Assembly: GCA_030278955.1 (NCBI GenBank) | Contig: JAOANR010000014.1 | Span: 26,910,068-26,974,067 of the forward strand | Reading direction: 5' to 3' | Length of the DNA stretch: 64,000 bases | Source: Hygrophila difformis | Taxonomy: Eukaryota; Streptophyta; Magnoliopsida; Lamiales; Acanthaceae | Shown: positions 45,863-58,454 of the stretch, piece after piece | Layout of the letters: every line of letters starts with the position of its first letter | Position numbering within the stretch: the stretch's first letter is position 1 | Translations under genes and position numbers: made by a program | The notes under the pieces: generated by a model | Database searches by the model: none | What the model was told of the DNA's origin: nothing | The model's input: the letters and a program-made list of their open reading frames with translations, nothing else

Positions 45863-47891
45863 GTATCAAGACAGGATCCTTCTCTTTTTAATTTCCGAAA
45901 ATTCTGACTTCTAATCCTTCATTATATTGCATCACTCACGTCTTGACCCCACGGGTTAAGATGTAATATCTCAGTTTGCAATATAAGGCGTTATGCTGCC
46001 GAAATTTTTATTCTCCATTCTCTCGCTTAAATAATTGAACCCTTAAGTCATTAATTAAAGATCATGATTAGCAATAATTAAGGTCAATAATTACCATGAT
46101 TAAAGAATTTTTGTTCAATTCTCATTAAAATATTTTTCTATAAACAAAACCTAAATGCCTTGAGCAGATAATCCGGACTGTAATTAATTACGGTATGAAG
46201 GGTTATTTGAGTCATTAATTATGGATTAATTCCATCACCTTGTATGAGAAACCAATGTCTCTCGTACAAGGCATCCTATTTTATCTTATTTATCTTTAAT
46301 TTCACATTTTGTCTTTCTCGTGATGTATGAATGAACAGTAAAGATATTACAGAATAATGTCGGCGAACGGTCCCTTTATCGGGAAATGAAGTAGCCCGTA
46401 GTCTGAATATTAGTTACTGTTTGTTATTTTACATGGTTTGGATAATAATTAATGAGTTCAGGCAAACAGTCCTTTTATCGGGAAATGAAGTAGCCACTTA
46501 GTTAGTTACTATTCAAATACAGTCTTTATTCTCTTTACCTTAATTTCCAAACCCAAATTCCAATCTATAGTATAAGTTGGTTGATATCTGTCAATATTAG
46601 CTGATGAATACTGCAGAGAGGAAGCATGTAGGTTTTTATCTGAATTCGCAGACAGTAGGGGCCCAACTGGCAGCGACACTGCCATTATAGGGTTTCTACT
46701 ATCTAAATTCACTCCATCTGAATAATTGGGAAACTGGATAGCAGATGTTTGCAATCCACCTGATTATTCTGCCACCTCTATTGGCCTCCCGGCCACTTCA
46801 TATATGTGTTCCGCATTCTGTCTAAACCCACTATTATATTTTGGGTTGATTAATTTTATACTTCCATATATCTGTATGCATGATATTATTATGTAATTAT
46901 TGTGGTTTATAATATTTTGGGATCCTTCCCTTGCACAGTAGAAGTCTAGATCTAAATAGATACTGCGTAATAAATCTCCAACAAAAATTCATTTATAAAA
47001 TCCGGATCTAAGTAAGGGAAAAATTCCTCAGTTATGACTAGTTCATATTCGGTCAATGGTTAAATTTTGGGAAATTAGAAGCAGAGTCAGCGATTAGGTC
47101 TCTTCTAGACTGAAAGGGTCTGTGTTCTTATTGAGAGTCTAGTACCTGTTTAGGGAATGGTTTTCAAATCTATTAGTTTCCAAAATTTCTATGTGTTGGG
47201 AATTTAGTCTTAACTGTCACACCGAGATGGGATCCACTTGGATTCAAATACAGTGTAACAGATAATTCTAAAGGACCAATGCGTAGGCCTTGGTTATTTT
47301 CTAAGATAGGGTTGAGCTCCTTTTAACTGCTATCCTCCTCTGCCAATGCCTATTTTTGAGTCCTGAGTGAGTGGATCCGGAACAAACTAATCTATTAGTT
47401 CGTTTCATTAGTTTGTATCTCATAACCACCCGGAAGGAAGTGAACACTGCGAGCGGTTCATCGAGATCCGGGAATTCTTGACCCACATCCGGTCATCCTG
47501 ACTGGGGGCTTTCTTTTACTACCAGTACGAAGCTTTTGAAACCTCCGAGTGATAGAGTTTTAACTGCTTTCTTTAAAATGCTTTCTTTACTGCCTTCTTT
47601 TAAATGCTTTTGTAGAGGTCACTCGGATGCGTCACTAGATCTTCTAACTGCTACTAGGACTGAGAGTTAAGGGATAGTTCAGGCTTATTTGTAAACTTTG
47701 GGTGTGACATGGGGGAATGATAGCAGTACTTGGCACTTCAACTAATGATCTGTCGGGTGTTGCTTATCCACCACAGATGTAATAACATACCCTGGCCGGG
47801 GCAATTATGAATCTTTGGTATCTCAGAATTTGTGGTCTTAAGAACATGTAAACTCATATTGTAAGTACCTGTCTGTTAAAGGGAACATAGT

Positions 47892-50800
47892 TGTAACACC
47901 CCGAAATTCATCCTCATAAGGTTTCAGAATGTTACCGCCACACTTGTCAGTCAGGCTCGCCCTTTGGCTAACTTAATTGACAAGTGCTACGGCTAAATAT
48001 CTTCACATATAAATTTTTGTAATATGGACTTTAAAAATTATTGCCAATTTTATAAAATATAGTCATAAGAAAATTTAAAGTACTTAATACCAAAGCCATT
48101 GTTCTTTCTCACGCGGAAGCATAAACTAAAGGCAATATATAAGACATTAATAATTAAAAGTACGTGGTTCCTTAAAGCAACAATCTTTTTGATGAAAGGT
48201 AATCCCATCCCCAAATGCTCATGTCATGAGATGCAGTTCACATGTCAGCTCCAATATCTGTAAAAAGATAACACAACAACTTTTTATCAGTACAATGGTA
48301 CTGAGTAAGTCAACCCGCTCCACTTTAAGAAGTGGATTTTAAAATAATGGTTGACACTCATTTAAAAAAAATAATTTTCACTTTTTCTTTTAAAAAGGAT
48401 CACACACATTACCTTTAACAAAATAAATAACTTTCATTCTTACCATTGTAGCAACTATGCACAAGAGGACACCATTTTCCATATATCATATCATATCATA
48501 TCATATCATATCGATCATAAGTCATGATCAGCATGCAGCGGACTCATATACAGACACACTCCGGAGCCTTGGGCAACCCATCACGGATACACCCAAGAGT
48601 ATAGACTCATACATGCAACAACGCCGTTTTGGCACAATTTATCAACAATGCCGTCTTGGCATATTTAGAGGGGGAGGCCCCGCAAGACACATCCCTAGTG
48701 CATTAGCCCTCTATCAAGTATGGCATCTTACTCAAGTTAATAGTGCACAATGGATTTAAAAGAGTTTTTCACAATTTTTCCACATAATATCCTCTTTAAA
48801 AGAGTTTTCAACAATTTCACGGGAGTAACCTCATAACAAGGGCATTCAATAATGCCAAATATCATTTCAACATTTAACTCCCATATCAATATCTCATAGA
48901 TATGAAAATATCATTTCATGGATCTCAAAATCCAACAATTTCTCATTTGGACCAAATATCAAGTCCAATGTCGCAGTTTACGCCAAGTCAGTTTAAAAAT
49001 TCATATGAAAGGCGATTGCTTTGAAATTTAAACTGTAGATACTCAACACATAGTTGAACAAGTTTCATGTTTTACACTTTTCAAAATAAGGTATGGAAAT
49101 AGTTCAAAAATTGAGTTCTTTTCAGAACATGTATTCTGTCAGAAATTCAATGGTGACTCTATAATTTTCAACAGGTTTTAAAAATAGTAATTTGCGACCA
49201 AAAATTCTAAAATTTTACTACAAGGTAGATAACATATAGATAAATATTTTTCATGAATAAACCATTTAGGTTTGAAACACTTAAGACCTTCAAAAATGAG
49301 GATTTCAGAAACACTATCATTTCTTAGATTTCAACAAAAAGAGATTTCGACCTTTCGATAAAGCGGATCCCATAACTTTTTCATATGAGTTCTAAAAATT
49401 ATAAAAGTTTCCAGAAATATACTCAACTCAATAAGGAACAAGTTTTATGAAGGAACCTTTGAGGTATAATGAACCAAAATATTTTAAAAAGATGGATCAT
49501 TACGTAAACGAAAAACGGACAGATTTTGGTATAATGAGGGAATTCTAATTTTGTACTCTTAAAACATGGATGAGGATCTCCAAACTTAAAGAGAGAGTGT
49601 TAACTTACAGAATAGATGTATAAGACCAAGGAGATTCAAAGATAATGGCCGTTATAACACAAGATTCGCACCACAAATTACGGGTTTCGCTGAAATTCGA
49701 CAAATAGAGGGAAATCAATTTATAGTATAAAAATAAAAGATTTAGATCTCTAAGATACAAGTTTCAAGGATGATATCTTACTAACCAAGTGTTGAGAAGA
49801 ATTAGAACTCTTAGAATGATGAAGGTTGCCAAGCCTACAAGACTCCACAATCCTTAAGATATGCTCACTATGTGGGAGAACTTTGAAGAATAAAATGGGT
49901 AGTGAATTTGGCTAATGAGATGGATGAGATTGGTGTGTTTGAAGGCTAGAAACTCCCTCTATTTATAGGCTAAGATTTGAACAATTGAACATGACACATT
50001 GTGAGAGTGATTACAACCTCACCAATCATCCAATTAAGTGTGTCTTGAGCAATAATGGTTAGAGTATTTGTATCCACTCATTTGGTCCTTATAGCCTAAC
50101 AAAGAGGCTATTAATTTGGGAGGCTATTAATTTTGTCCATCATGTTGTCTATTAACATAATGGTTTGCCTATTATGGAGGCTATTAATCTTGGTGGGTTC
50201 AAGAGATAATTGATCACCTTTCTTTGCTAGCCATTCATCCAAGACACTTGTTAATCATGTTGATTTTTCATCTATTTGTTTAGGAAGAAAATTTCTTGCA
50301 ATTGCTTTTTAACCTTATATTTGTGTAAGTAGTGTATCATGAAAATGATTGAAGTATTAGCTTGTCTAGAAAAATCATTATTCTTGCCATTATTTAGTGG
50401 CATGCATTTATACTCAATGAGTTGGATATGATAATATAATATTTATTTATTTATTTCAAGTATTGTATTTATATTAATGTGCTTTCAAAAAGATAATAAT
50501 AATATACTTGCATGGTTTTATTTTATTCATAACAATACTCAAACCACAAAGTCTTCATGTCATCATCAAATAAAAATTATAATCTATGAATATATTTTCT
50601 TATATATAAAAGTTAATTCTCATAGATTCACATAAAAACTCATACTTTTATTTTTATAAAAATTTATTCCATAATGAATACCAAAGTACTTAAAATATTC
50701 ACATACTATCCTCATAAAAATTTTCAAGACCAATGTGTATATATATAAAAACTTATATATATAATTTAAACAATAGATTTAAAAACTATATAATTCTATT

Positions 50801-50967
50801 ACCCTTGATATTGAAATTCATATTTCTTTTGGAAAAGACAAATTTACATATATAGTTTTTCAAGTGTTGTTTTGTAGAAAAAAAACAATATACTAATTCT
50901 TTAAGCAAGTGATTAAATATTTAATAAAAGTCTCTTTAGTGAATTACAATTATTTCGGGTAATTTCA
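47892..50967 (-). repeat. Gypsy-type LTR, minus orientation, left arm of an inverted pair
   Basis: On the minus strand it runs TGAAATTACCC (50967) to GGGGTGTTACA (47892), 3.08 kb. It is an almost perfect inverted copy of 55366-58439. No primer site lies outside its 3' end and no purine tract outside its 5' end, so it is not joined to an element body. The flanks (ATAGT left, ACGTA right) do not match, so it is not a simple solo LTR with target duplication. It has an ATATC-type microsatellite at 48480-48513. The left flank is Athila LTR and the right flank is L1-like sequence. Confidence 0.85.
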
Positions 50968-52110
50968 ACGTAGGATTGGCAAATTGATTGAAGAAGGTGT
51001 AAAGCCATCTCCAACCCACGCCTCTATTTTGCAGTTATACTAACTCTATTTTACAGTTAAATTTACAGTTTTTCACTATTCCTCTCCAACCCACAACTCT
51101 ATATTTCCCTCTACAATAGAATACTATATTTTGATTCCATTACTATTCATATTATATTTTATCTACCAATTAATATTAATGCATATTTCTATATAATATT
51201 TATTTTTTTATCTTTTTCAATTCTCGAATTTAAAAATTTCAAAAATTAAAATCTGAAAACTAAAACAAAAGCAAAAATAATAAGAAATAAAATATATTAA
51301 AAGCAAAACAGTCAACAAATAGAAAAAGCAAAAAGAATTAAAAAATGCTGTAAATTTAAATTAACAAAACAATACTTATCTTTAAAAAACAAATTAAAGA
51401 GAATACAAAAGTAAAAAAAAAGTAAAAAACAAAAAAGGGATACCGTCGTGAACTGTACCCGCTATTAAAACCGAAGTACTGTTCAATACCGCAATATTTT
51501 GCGGTACCGGCCGCCATCTTCCAGGTAGGGTTGGAGGTTGCTCCGTTATTTTTGACGCCAGACGTCATTCTCCAGTTTGCGCTGAGATGGTCTAACCCTG
51601 GATATTAACGTTAAAATCCTGGCTTAGAATTGATCTGTCCAAACCCCTTACCCCAAAAGTGGAGGTGGATGACATGCCCCATCATCAAGATTGAATATGA
51701 AAATCTCAAATTGGTTTGGTTTAGATGTGAAAAGTATAGTCATTCACTCCACGATTGCTCTGAGATACCTTCAGCCAATAATTTGGAATAGGGAGGCGGG
51801 CGAGCCAGTAAATAGACAAGAGAAACCATGTATTCGAGAGGAAGAATGGGACTTTGGCGCAGACCTCAGGCAAGATCGGGACAAAATACAATTGACTCAA
51901 ATTGCCACGCGCGGGTGGAAACAGATTCATGCCGTTGGAGGTTTACTACAATCAAAAAGATATAGCCATACCCATTGGTTTGGAACAAAGGGAACCAGTC
52001 AGAGATGACACGGCAGCACAAGCAAGTCCATCACAAAAATCTCATGAGAATTCCACCCCACCAGAAAGCCCAGAAAACAACAACATACCCAATGAACAGT
52101 ATTTTGAGGT
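50968..52110 (+). pseudogene. L1-type LINE ORF1 remnant, interrupted by a MITE
   Basis: In broken frames the sequence around 51630-51675 reads DLSKPLTPKVEVDD, and 51715-51775 reads WFRCEKYSHSLHDC. The second is a CX2CX4HX4C knuckle with its first Cys changed to Trp. Both are typical of plant L1 ORF1 (gag-like) proteins. The stretch 50968-51002 (reading roughly GLAN-LKK) is a plausible upstream piece on the other side of the MITE. No ORF2 (endonuclease/RT) is present. Confidence 0.6.
51003..51592. mobile_element. Candidate Harbinger-like MITE in the L1 remnant
   Basis: A 590-base AT-rich segment with inverted ends containing CCATCTC (AGCCATCTCC left, GAGATGGTC right). It is flanked by TAA at 51000-51002 and 51593-51595, a TWA-type target duplication. 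Subterminal CTCCAACCC and GGGTTGGAG also pair. It has no coding capacity. Confidence 0.45.
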
Positions 52111-52203
52111 ATAGATTTAAATCAATATACTATTAGATTTTGGAACATATTCGGATCAGATAAGATATTGCAAAATTTACCTATTAAGATATGTTATTTA
52201 TTA

Positions 52204-52452
52204 CTCTCTGTGTTCCATTTCAAATGTTCCAAAAATTTTAGACACGCAATATAGAGTAAAAATTATAATATATGTATTTATATTTATATATACTCTAAAA
52301 CTATGTCAAAAATTATGTCAAATGACGAATTCAATAAGATCTCAGTTGATTATATTCTTTCTTATATAAGTGCAACAAAAATTTAGATCAAACATGTATC
52401 ATGAACAGAGTCAAAAATCTAAATGAGACATCTGTAATCGGACGGAGTGAGT
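52204..52452. mobile_element. Candidate Stowaway-like MITE upstream of the peptidase gene
   Basis: The left end CTCTCTGTGTTCC after TA and the right end GGACGGAGTGAGT resemble the CTCCCTCCGTCCC inverted ends of Stowaway elements. It is about 250 bases with no ORF. The right TA is not preserved, so it is an old copy. Confidence 0.5.
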
Positions 52453-52765
52453 GATTGTTATCTATCAAATAGTATATTGCTATTCTATGGGTGGATCAAA
52501 TCTAATACTATTAATATCTAAATATTTTATATGATATTTGCTTACATAAGAAGAAGACTTGTGTACTCATGAGCGAATAGGTCATTGGGATGGTCTTACT
52601 GGCAATGTAGGCGGCCATGCATCAAACCCGCGTTATGGGCTACGTTCATAGAAGGAGACACTATTCACTAGTATTTAATTTTTATTCCAAACAAAGACAC
52701 AAACTACTCATATTTTATTCCAAAACAGTAACAACGTGTTGACTAATTATACACCCTTTTTCCTT
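52453..52765 (+). other. Upstream region of the peptidase gene
   Basis: No gene. It lies between the MITE candidate and the TATA box, and I recognise no further element. Confidence 0.5.
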
Positions 52766-52774
52766 CTATATAAA
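52766..52774 (+). promoter_or_regulatory. TATA box of the peptidase gene
   Basis: TATATAAAC, about 140 bases before the start codon. A C/A-rich leader (CCAAAACCCAAATCC) follows, as in plant 5' UTRs. Confidence 0.65.
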
Positions 52775-52912
52775 CCATCCTATAATCACTCTTCCCAAAT
52801 GTCAAGCCATACATACTATACACCAAAACCCAAATCCACCACAATAACAAACACCTTCTTTCCAAATCCTCCCTTTTCCAATTCATAGTTCAATTTTCAA
52901 CAGAAAGTCAGA

Positions 52913-53878
52913 ATGAAGATGCAAGCTCAGAAAAAGAGGTATGCACTTCTACTTGCCGCCCGAGACTCCGACTACGTGAAGAAAGCCTACGGAGGCTACT
53001 TCAACGTCTTCGTGGAGGCTCTCGGGAGCCAAGGAGAGATCTGGGACATGTTCCGAGTGATCGACGGCCAATTCCCCGAATTCGACGACCTCCATACCTA
53101 CGAGGGTTTCGTCATCAGCGGCAGCCCCCAGGACGCCTACGGCCACGAGTATTGGATACTTGAACTCTGCTTCCTCGTCCGAACCTTGGTCGCCTTGAAC
53201 AAGAAGGTTCTCGGCATTTGCTTCGGTCACCAGGTACATATCTACACTTACTACCGTAAGAATTTTTATTTTTGCTATGGAATTTGGTCGCTAACAAAAA
53301 TTTATGATTTAATAATAGGTGATATGTAGGGCTTTGGGTGGGAAAGTTGCAAAATCCTGCAGTGGATGGGATCTTGGAGTGAGAAAAGTGAGCCTTACCG
53401 AGGGTTTCTACTCATTATATGGTTTATCTGATGGGGTGCCTCAGAGCCTTTCAATCATCGAGTGCCATCAAGATGAGGTATGGGAGGTGCCTGTGGGAGC
53501 TCATGTTCTTGCAAATTCGGACAAAACTGGGGTGGAAATGTTCACATTTGGGGGGAACATGTTGGGGATCCAAGGGCATCCAGAGTACACCAAGGACATC
53601 CTTGATAACATCATTGATCGTCTGGTTACCAACGGTTCTATACAGGTAATAATCAATGGTTTCATTACAATCAGTAATTTGTACTAATGTTTAGGTTTTG
53701 TTATACTGAAAATGATTATTAATTTGGTGCCTGTTGCTCTCTGCAGAGAGGGTTTGGTGAGGAGGCCAAATTACAAGTGAAGAAATCAGAGCCGGATAGG
53801 AAATACTGGCAGAGAATTTGCAAATGCTTCCTCAAAGAGGGGTGGAGCCAAATCAGCCAATTACCAGCATATTTTTAA
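52913..53878 (+). CDS. GGP: Gamma-glutamyl peptidase-like protein (class I glutamine amidotransferase), three exons
   Basis: Plant enzymes of this family remove the gamma-glutamyl residue from glutathione conjugates in the cytosol; in Brassicales they serve glucosinolate and camalexin synthesis. Exons 52913-53233, 53319-53645 and 53747-53878 join in phase 0 at GT/AG sites and give 259 residues, close to the usual family length of about 250. Visible motifs are SGSPQDAYG near residue 70, the nucleophile elbow GICFGHQ (Cys103), and IQGHPEY with His194 and Glu196, completing the Cys-His-Glu triad. No signal peptide is seen. The ATG at 52913 follows a normal leader; a second Met is two codons on. 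There are no lesions. Exon codons are GC-rich compared with the surrounding DNA, as expected of a real gene. The substrate and exact paralogue (GGP1/3/5 type) cannot be fixed from sequence alone. Confidence 0.93.
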
Positions 53879-55365
53879 CTCGATTAATTTGATTTCCATG
53901 TGTTGCCCACAAGATTATTTGGACAGTAAGTTTGAAGGACATGTGTGAACAATGTAATTAAGGTGTCAAGTAAATAAATATTCTGTATGTGTCATCAGGG
54001 ACAATGAGGGATTGGGGTCGTAGGGTGCGTTTCCTGGATCCTGCAATGACTATTTTTTTATTCAATTATTAATTTCTGTACATTCTTGACGTACGGCGTC
54101 AAGATTGAATCCTGAATATTTTGACTATATATACGACATGGGAAATAATGGTTTTTGCTAGTGTACAAAAGTTTCCGGTACTGTGGTCTGTGGCTGTGGA
54201 AACATTTAGTTTGCAAATAGTCTTATACTTAGTATTTTGTGATTCTTGTGGAAGTACAGTACTCCACTTTTCATGGGATACTATTGGTTTTCTATTATCA
54301 ATTTCGTCCATACTTTCTGAGTTAATGAATTCATTTGTAAAATATTAATCACGACTCATTCAGTCATAATCCATTAATAACAGTTAGCTTATCCCAAATA
54401 TCAATTTCGTACATATATTTTTGGCGAACAGGATTATGTCCTGATTCTCATATCCAATTGAAGTGTGATGAGAGAATCAAAGTGGGCTTGGGTTAATAAT
54501 TGAGTCAATTGTTTCCTTTTCATTCTTGCCTTATTTGGGTCAATTATAGTTTTAAGTTTCGTTTGTCATTCCACAAATAATGCGACACTATTTGGAAGGA
54601 GATTATATCAGTTAACACGTTTCGGATTTACGAAGGGAAGAAATTTTTCCAATTGATGAAAAGATATTCCACTGATGTAAGTATTTCCTGTAAAACCAAC
54701 ACTGCGCCTCCCCCAAATGTTGTGTTATGTTGTGCTTATTTAATATGATGTCATACAGCATGTGCTACATGATGCCATACAACATGCTTTTAGTGCAATC
54801 GTTTCTTGTTTATATTACATAATGGCTAATTCTAATGGAAAGGAGCATATCATGTATAATCCCTGAGAGCGGCACATGTGTAAACGTCAAATAGCACGCA
54901 ATTTTGTCTTTGTGAATAATATTATAGTTGGATGTGGTTCTTAAAATAAAAATGCAGCACTTTATAAATACCTTATAACATAGCATATGCATTGACTATT
55001 CGTAGCATTGATGAGAGCTTCGAGTAGCACAAAGTTCATTTAACAACACTAAATGAAATATTCGATTATAAACAACAAATGAAATTTTGTTCCAAAGATA
55101 CAGATATTTTGAATAAATATTAAATTATTATAAAATAGCACACAATACAGGAGCACATGGCATGGAGGGGAATAGCATAGCATGCGTTGTCCCTAGGGAT
55201 ATTCGCAGCTCCAAGGGATGTGCCGACACAGAGATGAAACCCCATAAATGGCTTTTCCTCTCCACAATTCCGGTGCAATAATGCATCCAATAGTTATGGA
55301 ATCAATCATTATTTTAATCAATTGTCAATCAGTGCATCAGTTTCGCACATAATTTGTAATACCAT
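53879..55365. other. Downstream intergenic region
   Basis: 3' UTR and AT-rich spacer up to the right inverted LTR. AATAAATA-like signals lie near 53970. No gene, RNA or clear transposon was recognised. Confidence 0.5.
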
Positions 55366-58300
55366 AGAAATTACCCGAAATAATTGTAATTCACTAAAGA
55401 GACTTTTATTAAATATTTAATCACTTGCTTAAAGAATTAGTATATTGTTTTTTTCTACAAAACAACACTTGAAAAACTATATATGTAAATTTGTCTTTTC
55501 CAAAAGAAATATGAATTTCAATATCAAGGGTAATAGAATTATATAGTTTTTAAATCTATTGTTTAAATTATATATATAAGTTTTTATATATATACACATT
55601 GGTCTTGAAAATTTTTATGAGGATAGTATGTGAATATTTTAAGTACTTTGGTATTCATTATGGAATAAATTTTTATAAAAATAAAAGTATGAGTTTTTAT
55701 GTGAATCTATGAGAATTAACTTTTATATATAAGAAAATATATTCATAGATTATAATTTTTATTTGATGATGACATGAAGACTTTGTGGTTTGAGTATTGT
55801 TATGGATAAAATAAAACCATGCAAGTATATTATTATTATCTTTTTGAAAGCACATTAATATAAATACAATACTTGAAATAAATAAATAAATATTATATTA
55901 TCATATCCAACTCATTGAGTATAAATGCATGCCACTAAATAATGGCAAGAATAATGATTTTTCTAGACAAGCTAATACTTCAATCATTTTCATGATACAC
56001 TACTTACACAAATATAAGGTTAAAAAGCAATTGCAAGAAATTTTCTTCCTAAACAAATAGATGAAAAATCAACATGATTAACAAGTGTCTTGGATGAATG
56101 GCTAGCAAAGAAAGGTAATCAATTATCTCTTGAACCCACCAAGATTAATAGCCTCCATAATAGGCAACCATTATGTTAATAGACAACATGATGGACAAAA
56201 TTAATAGCCTCCCAAATTAATAGCCTCTTTGTTAGGCTATAAGGACCAAATGAGTGGATACAAATACTCTAACCATTATTGCTCAAGACACACTTAATTG
56301 GATGATTGGTGAGGTTGTAATCACTCTCACAATGTGTCATGTTCAATTGTTCAAATCTTAGCCTATAAATAGAGGGAGTTTCTAGCCTTCAAACACACCA
56401 ATCTCATCCATCTCATTAGCCAAATTCACTACCCATTTTATTCTTCAAAGTTCTCCCACATAGTGAGCATATCTTAAGGATTGTGGAGTCTTGTAGGCTT
56501 GGCAACCTTCATCATTCTAAGAGTTCTAATTCTTCTCAACACTTGGTTAGTAAGATATCATCCTTGAAACTTGTATCTTAGAGATCTAAATCTTTTATTT
56601 TTATACTATAAATTGATTTCCCTCTATTTGTCGAATTTCAGCGAAACCCGTAATTTGTGGTGCGAATCTTGTGTTATAACGGCCATTATCTTTGAATCTC
56701 CTTGGTCTTATACATCTATTCTGTAAGTTAACACTCTCTCTTTAAGTTTGGAGATCCTCATCCATGTTTTAAGAGTACAAAATTAGAATTCCCTCATTAT
56801 ACCAAAATCTGTCCGTTTTTCGTTTACGTAATGATCCATCTTTTTAAAATATTTTGGTTCATTATACCCCAAAGGTTCCTTCATAAAACTTGTTCCTTAT
56901 TGAGTTGAGTATATTTCTGGAAACTTTTATAATTTTTAGAACTCATATGAAAAAGTTATGGGATCCGCTTTATCGAAAGGTCGAAATCTCTTTTTGTTAA
57001 AATCTAAGAAAGGATAGTGTTTCTGAAATCCTCATTTTTGAAGGTCTTAAGTGTTTCAAACCTAAATGGTTTATTCATGAAAAATATTTATCTATATGTT
57101 ATCTACCTTGTAGTAAAATTTTAGAATTTTTGGTCGCAAATTACTATTTTTAAAACCTGTTGAAAATTATAGAGTCACCATTGAATTTCTGACAGAATAC
57201 ATGTTCTGAGAAGAACTCAATTTTTGAACTATTTCCATACCTTATTTTGAAAAGTGTAACACATGAAACTTGTTCAACTATGTGTTGAGTATCTACAGTT
57301 TAAATTTCAAAGCAATCGCCTTTCATATGAATTTTTAAACTGACTTGGCGTAAACTGCGACATTGGACTTGATATTTGGTCCAAATGAGAAATTGTTGGA
57401 TTTTGAGATCCATGAAATGATATTTTCATATCTATGAGATATTGATATGGGAGTTAAATGTTGAAATGATATTTGGCATTATTGAATGCCCTTGTTATGA
57501 GGTTACTCCCGTGAAATTGTTGAAAACTCTTTTAAAGAGGATATTATGTGGAAAAATTGTGAAAAACTCTTTTAAATCCATTGTGCACTATTAACTTGAG
57601 TAAGATGCCATACTTGATAGAGGGCTAATGCACTAGGGATGTGTCTTGCGGGGCCTCCCCCTCTAAATATGCCAAGACGGCATTGTTGATAAATTGTGCC
57701 AAAACGGCGTCGTTGCATGTATGAGTCTATACTCTTGGGTGTATTCGTGATGGGTTACCCAAGGCTCCGGAGTGTGTCTGTATATGAGTCCGCTGCATGC
57801 TGATCATGACTTATGATCGATATGATATGATATGATATGATATGATATATGGAAAATGGTGTCCTCTTGTGCATAGTTGCTACAATGGTAAGAATGAAAG
57901 TTATTTATTTTGTTAAAGGTAATGTGTGTGATCCTTTTTAAAAGAAAAAGTGAAAATTATTTTTTTTAAATGAGTGTCAACCATTATTTTAAAATCCACT
58001 TCTTAAAGTGGAGCGGGTTGACTTACTCAGTACCATTGTACTGATAAAAAGTTGTTGTGTTATCTTTTTACAGATATTGGAGCTGACATGTGAACTGCAT
58101 CTCATGACATGAGCATTTGGGGATGGGATTACCTTTCATCAAAAAGATTGTTGCTTTAAGGAACCACGTACTTTTAATTATTAATGTCTTATATATTGCC
58201 TTTAGTTTATGCTTCCGCGTGAGAAAGAACAATGGCTTTGGTATTAAGTACTTTAAATTTTCTTATGACTATATTTTATAAAATTGGCAATAATTTTTAA

Positions 58301-58439
58301 AGTCCATATTACAAAAATTTATATGTGAAGATATTTAGCCGTAGCACTTGTCAATTAAGTTAGCCAAAGGGCGAGCCTGACTGACAAGTGTGGCGGTAAC
58401 ATTCTGAAACCTTATGAGGATGAATTTCGGGGTGTTACA
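55366..58439 (+). repeat. Gypsy-type 5' LTR, right arm of the inverted pair
   Basis: It is the reverse complement of 47892-50967 with only about a dozen small differences seen by eye. It starts near AGAAATTACCC (TA in place of the expected TG) and ends GGGGTGTTACA. A tRNA-iMet primer site follows, so it is the 5' LTR of a plus-strand element. Confidence 0.9.
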
Positions 58440-58442
58440 AAG

Positions 58443-58454
58443 TGGTATCAGAGC
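58443..58454 (+). other. Primer-binding site, initiator-Met tRNA
   Basis: TGGTATCAGAGC, three bases after the LTR end. Confidence 0.95.

Larger units (their letters stand above)
22501..47891 (+). mobile_element. Athila-type Ty3/gypsy element with captured F-box gene, disrupted
   Basis: A plus-strand element of the same family as 10666-19096. It has a 5' LTR, tRNA-Asp primer site, gag-protease with frameshifts, and an RT gene split by 30767-36944. RNase H and integrase are intact in frame to 39483. A 4.4 kb post-pol region carries an F-box cassette, and the 3' LTR is cut at 47891. The Athila assignment rests on the RT and gag sequence type and the tRNA-Asp primer, from family knowledge. It cannot move by itself as it stands. 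Confidence 0.9.
43910..47891 (+). repeat. Athila-type 3' LTR, truncated at 47891
   Basis: It aligns with 22501 to about 26475 with few differences. It stops at AACATAGT, where another LTR begins. About 650 bases of its end are not in the window. It repeats the TATA box (44684-44692) and both palindrome arrays (44253-44650 and 45324-45862). Confidence 0.92.

Noticed and set aside
48457..48759. ORF across the ATATC microsatellite
   Set aside because: It is low-complexity LTR sequence present in inverted copy at 57800-57850; no protein family features.
53115..53297. Minus-strand ORFs overlapping GGP exon 1
   Set aside because: They are antisense shadows of a GC-rich exon.
47892..58439. A single giant foldback transposon with 3 kb terminal inverted repeats
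   Set aside because: The repeats have LTR ends (TG..TTACA) and the right one has a tRNA-iMet primer site next to it, so they are LTRs; no common target duplication flanks the pair.
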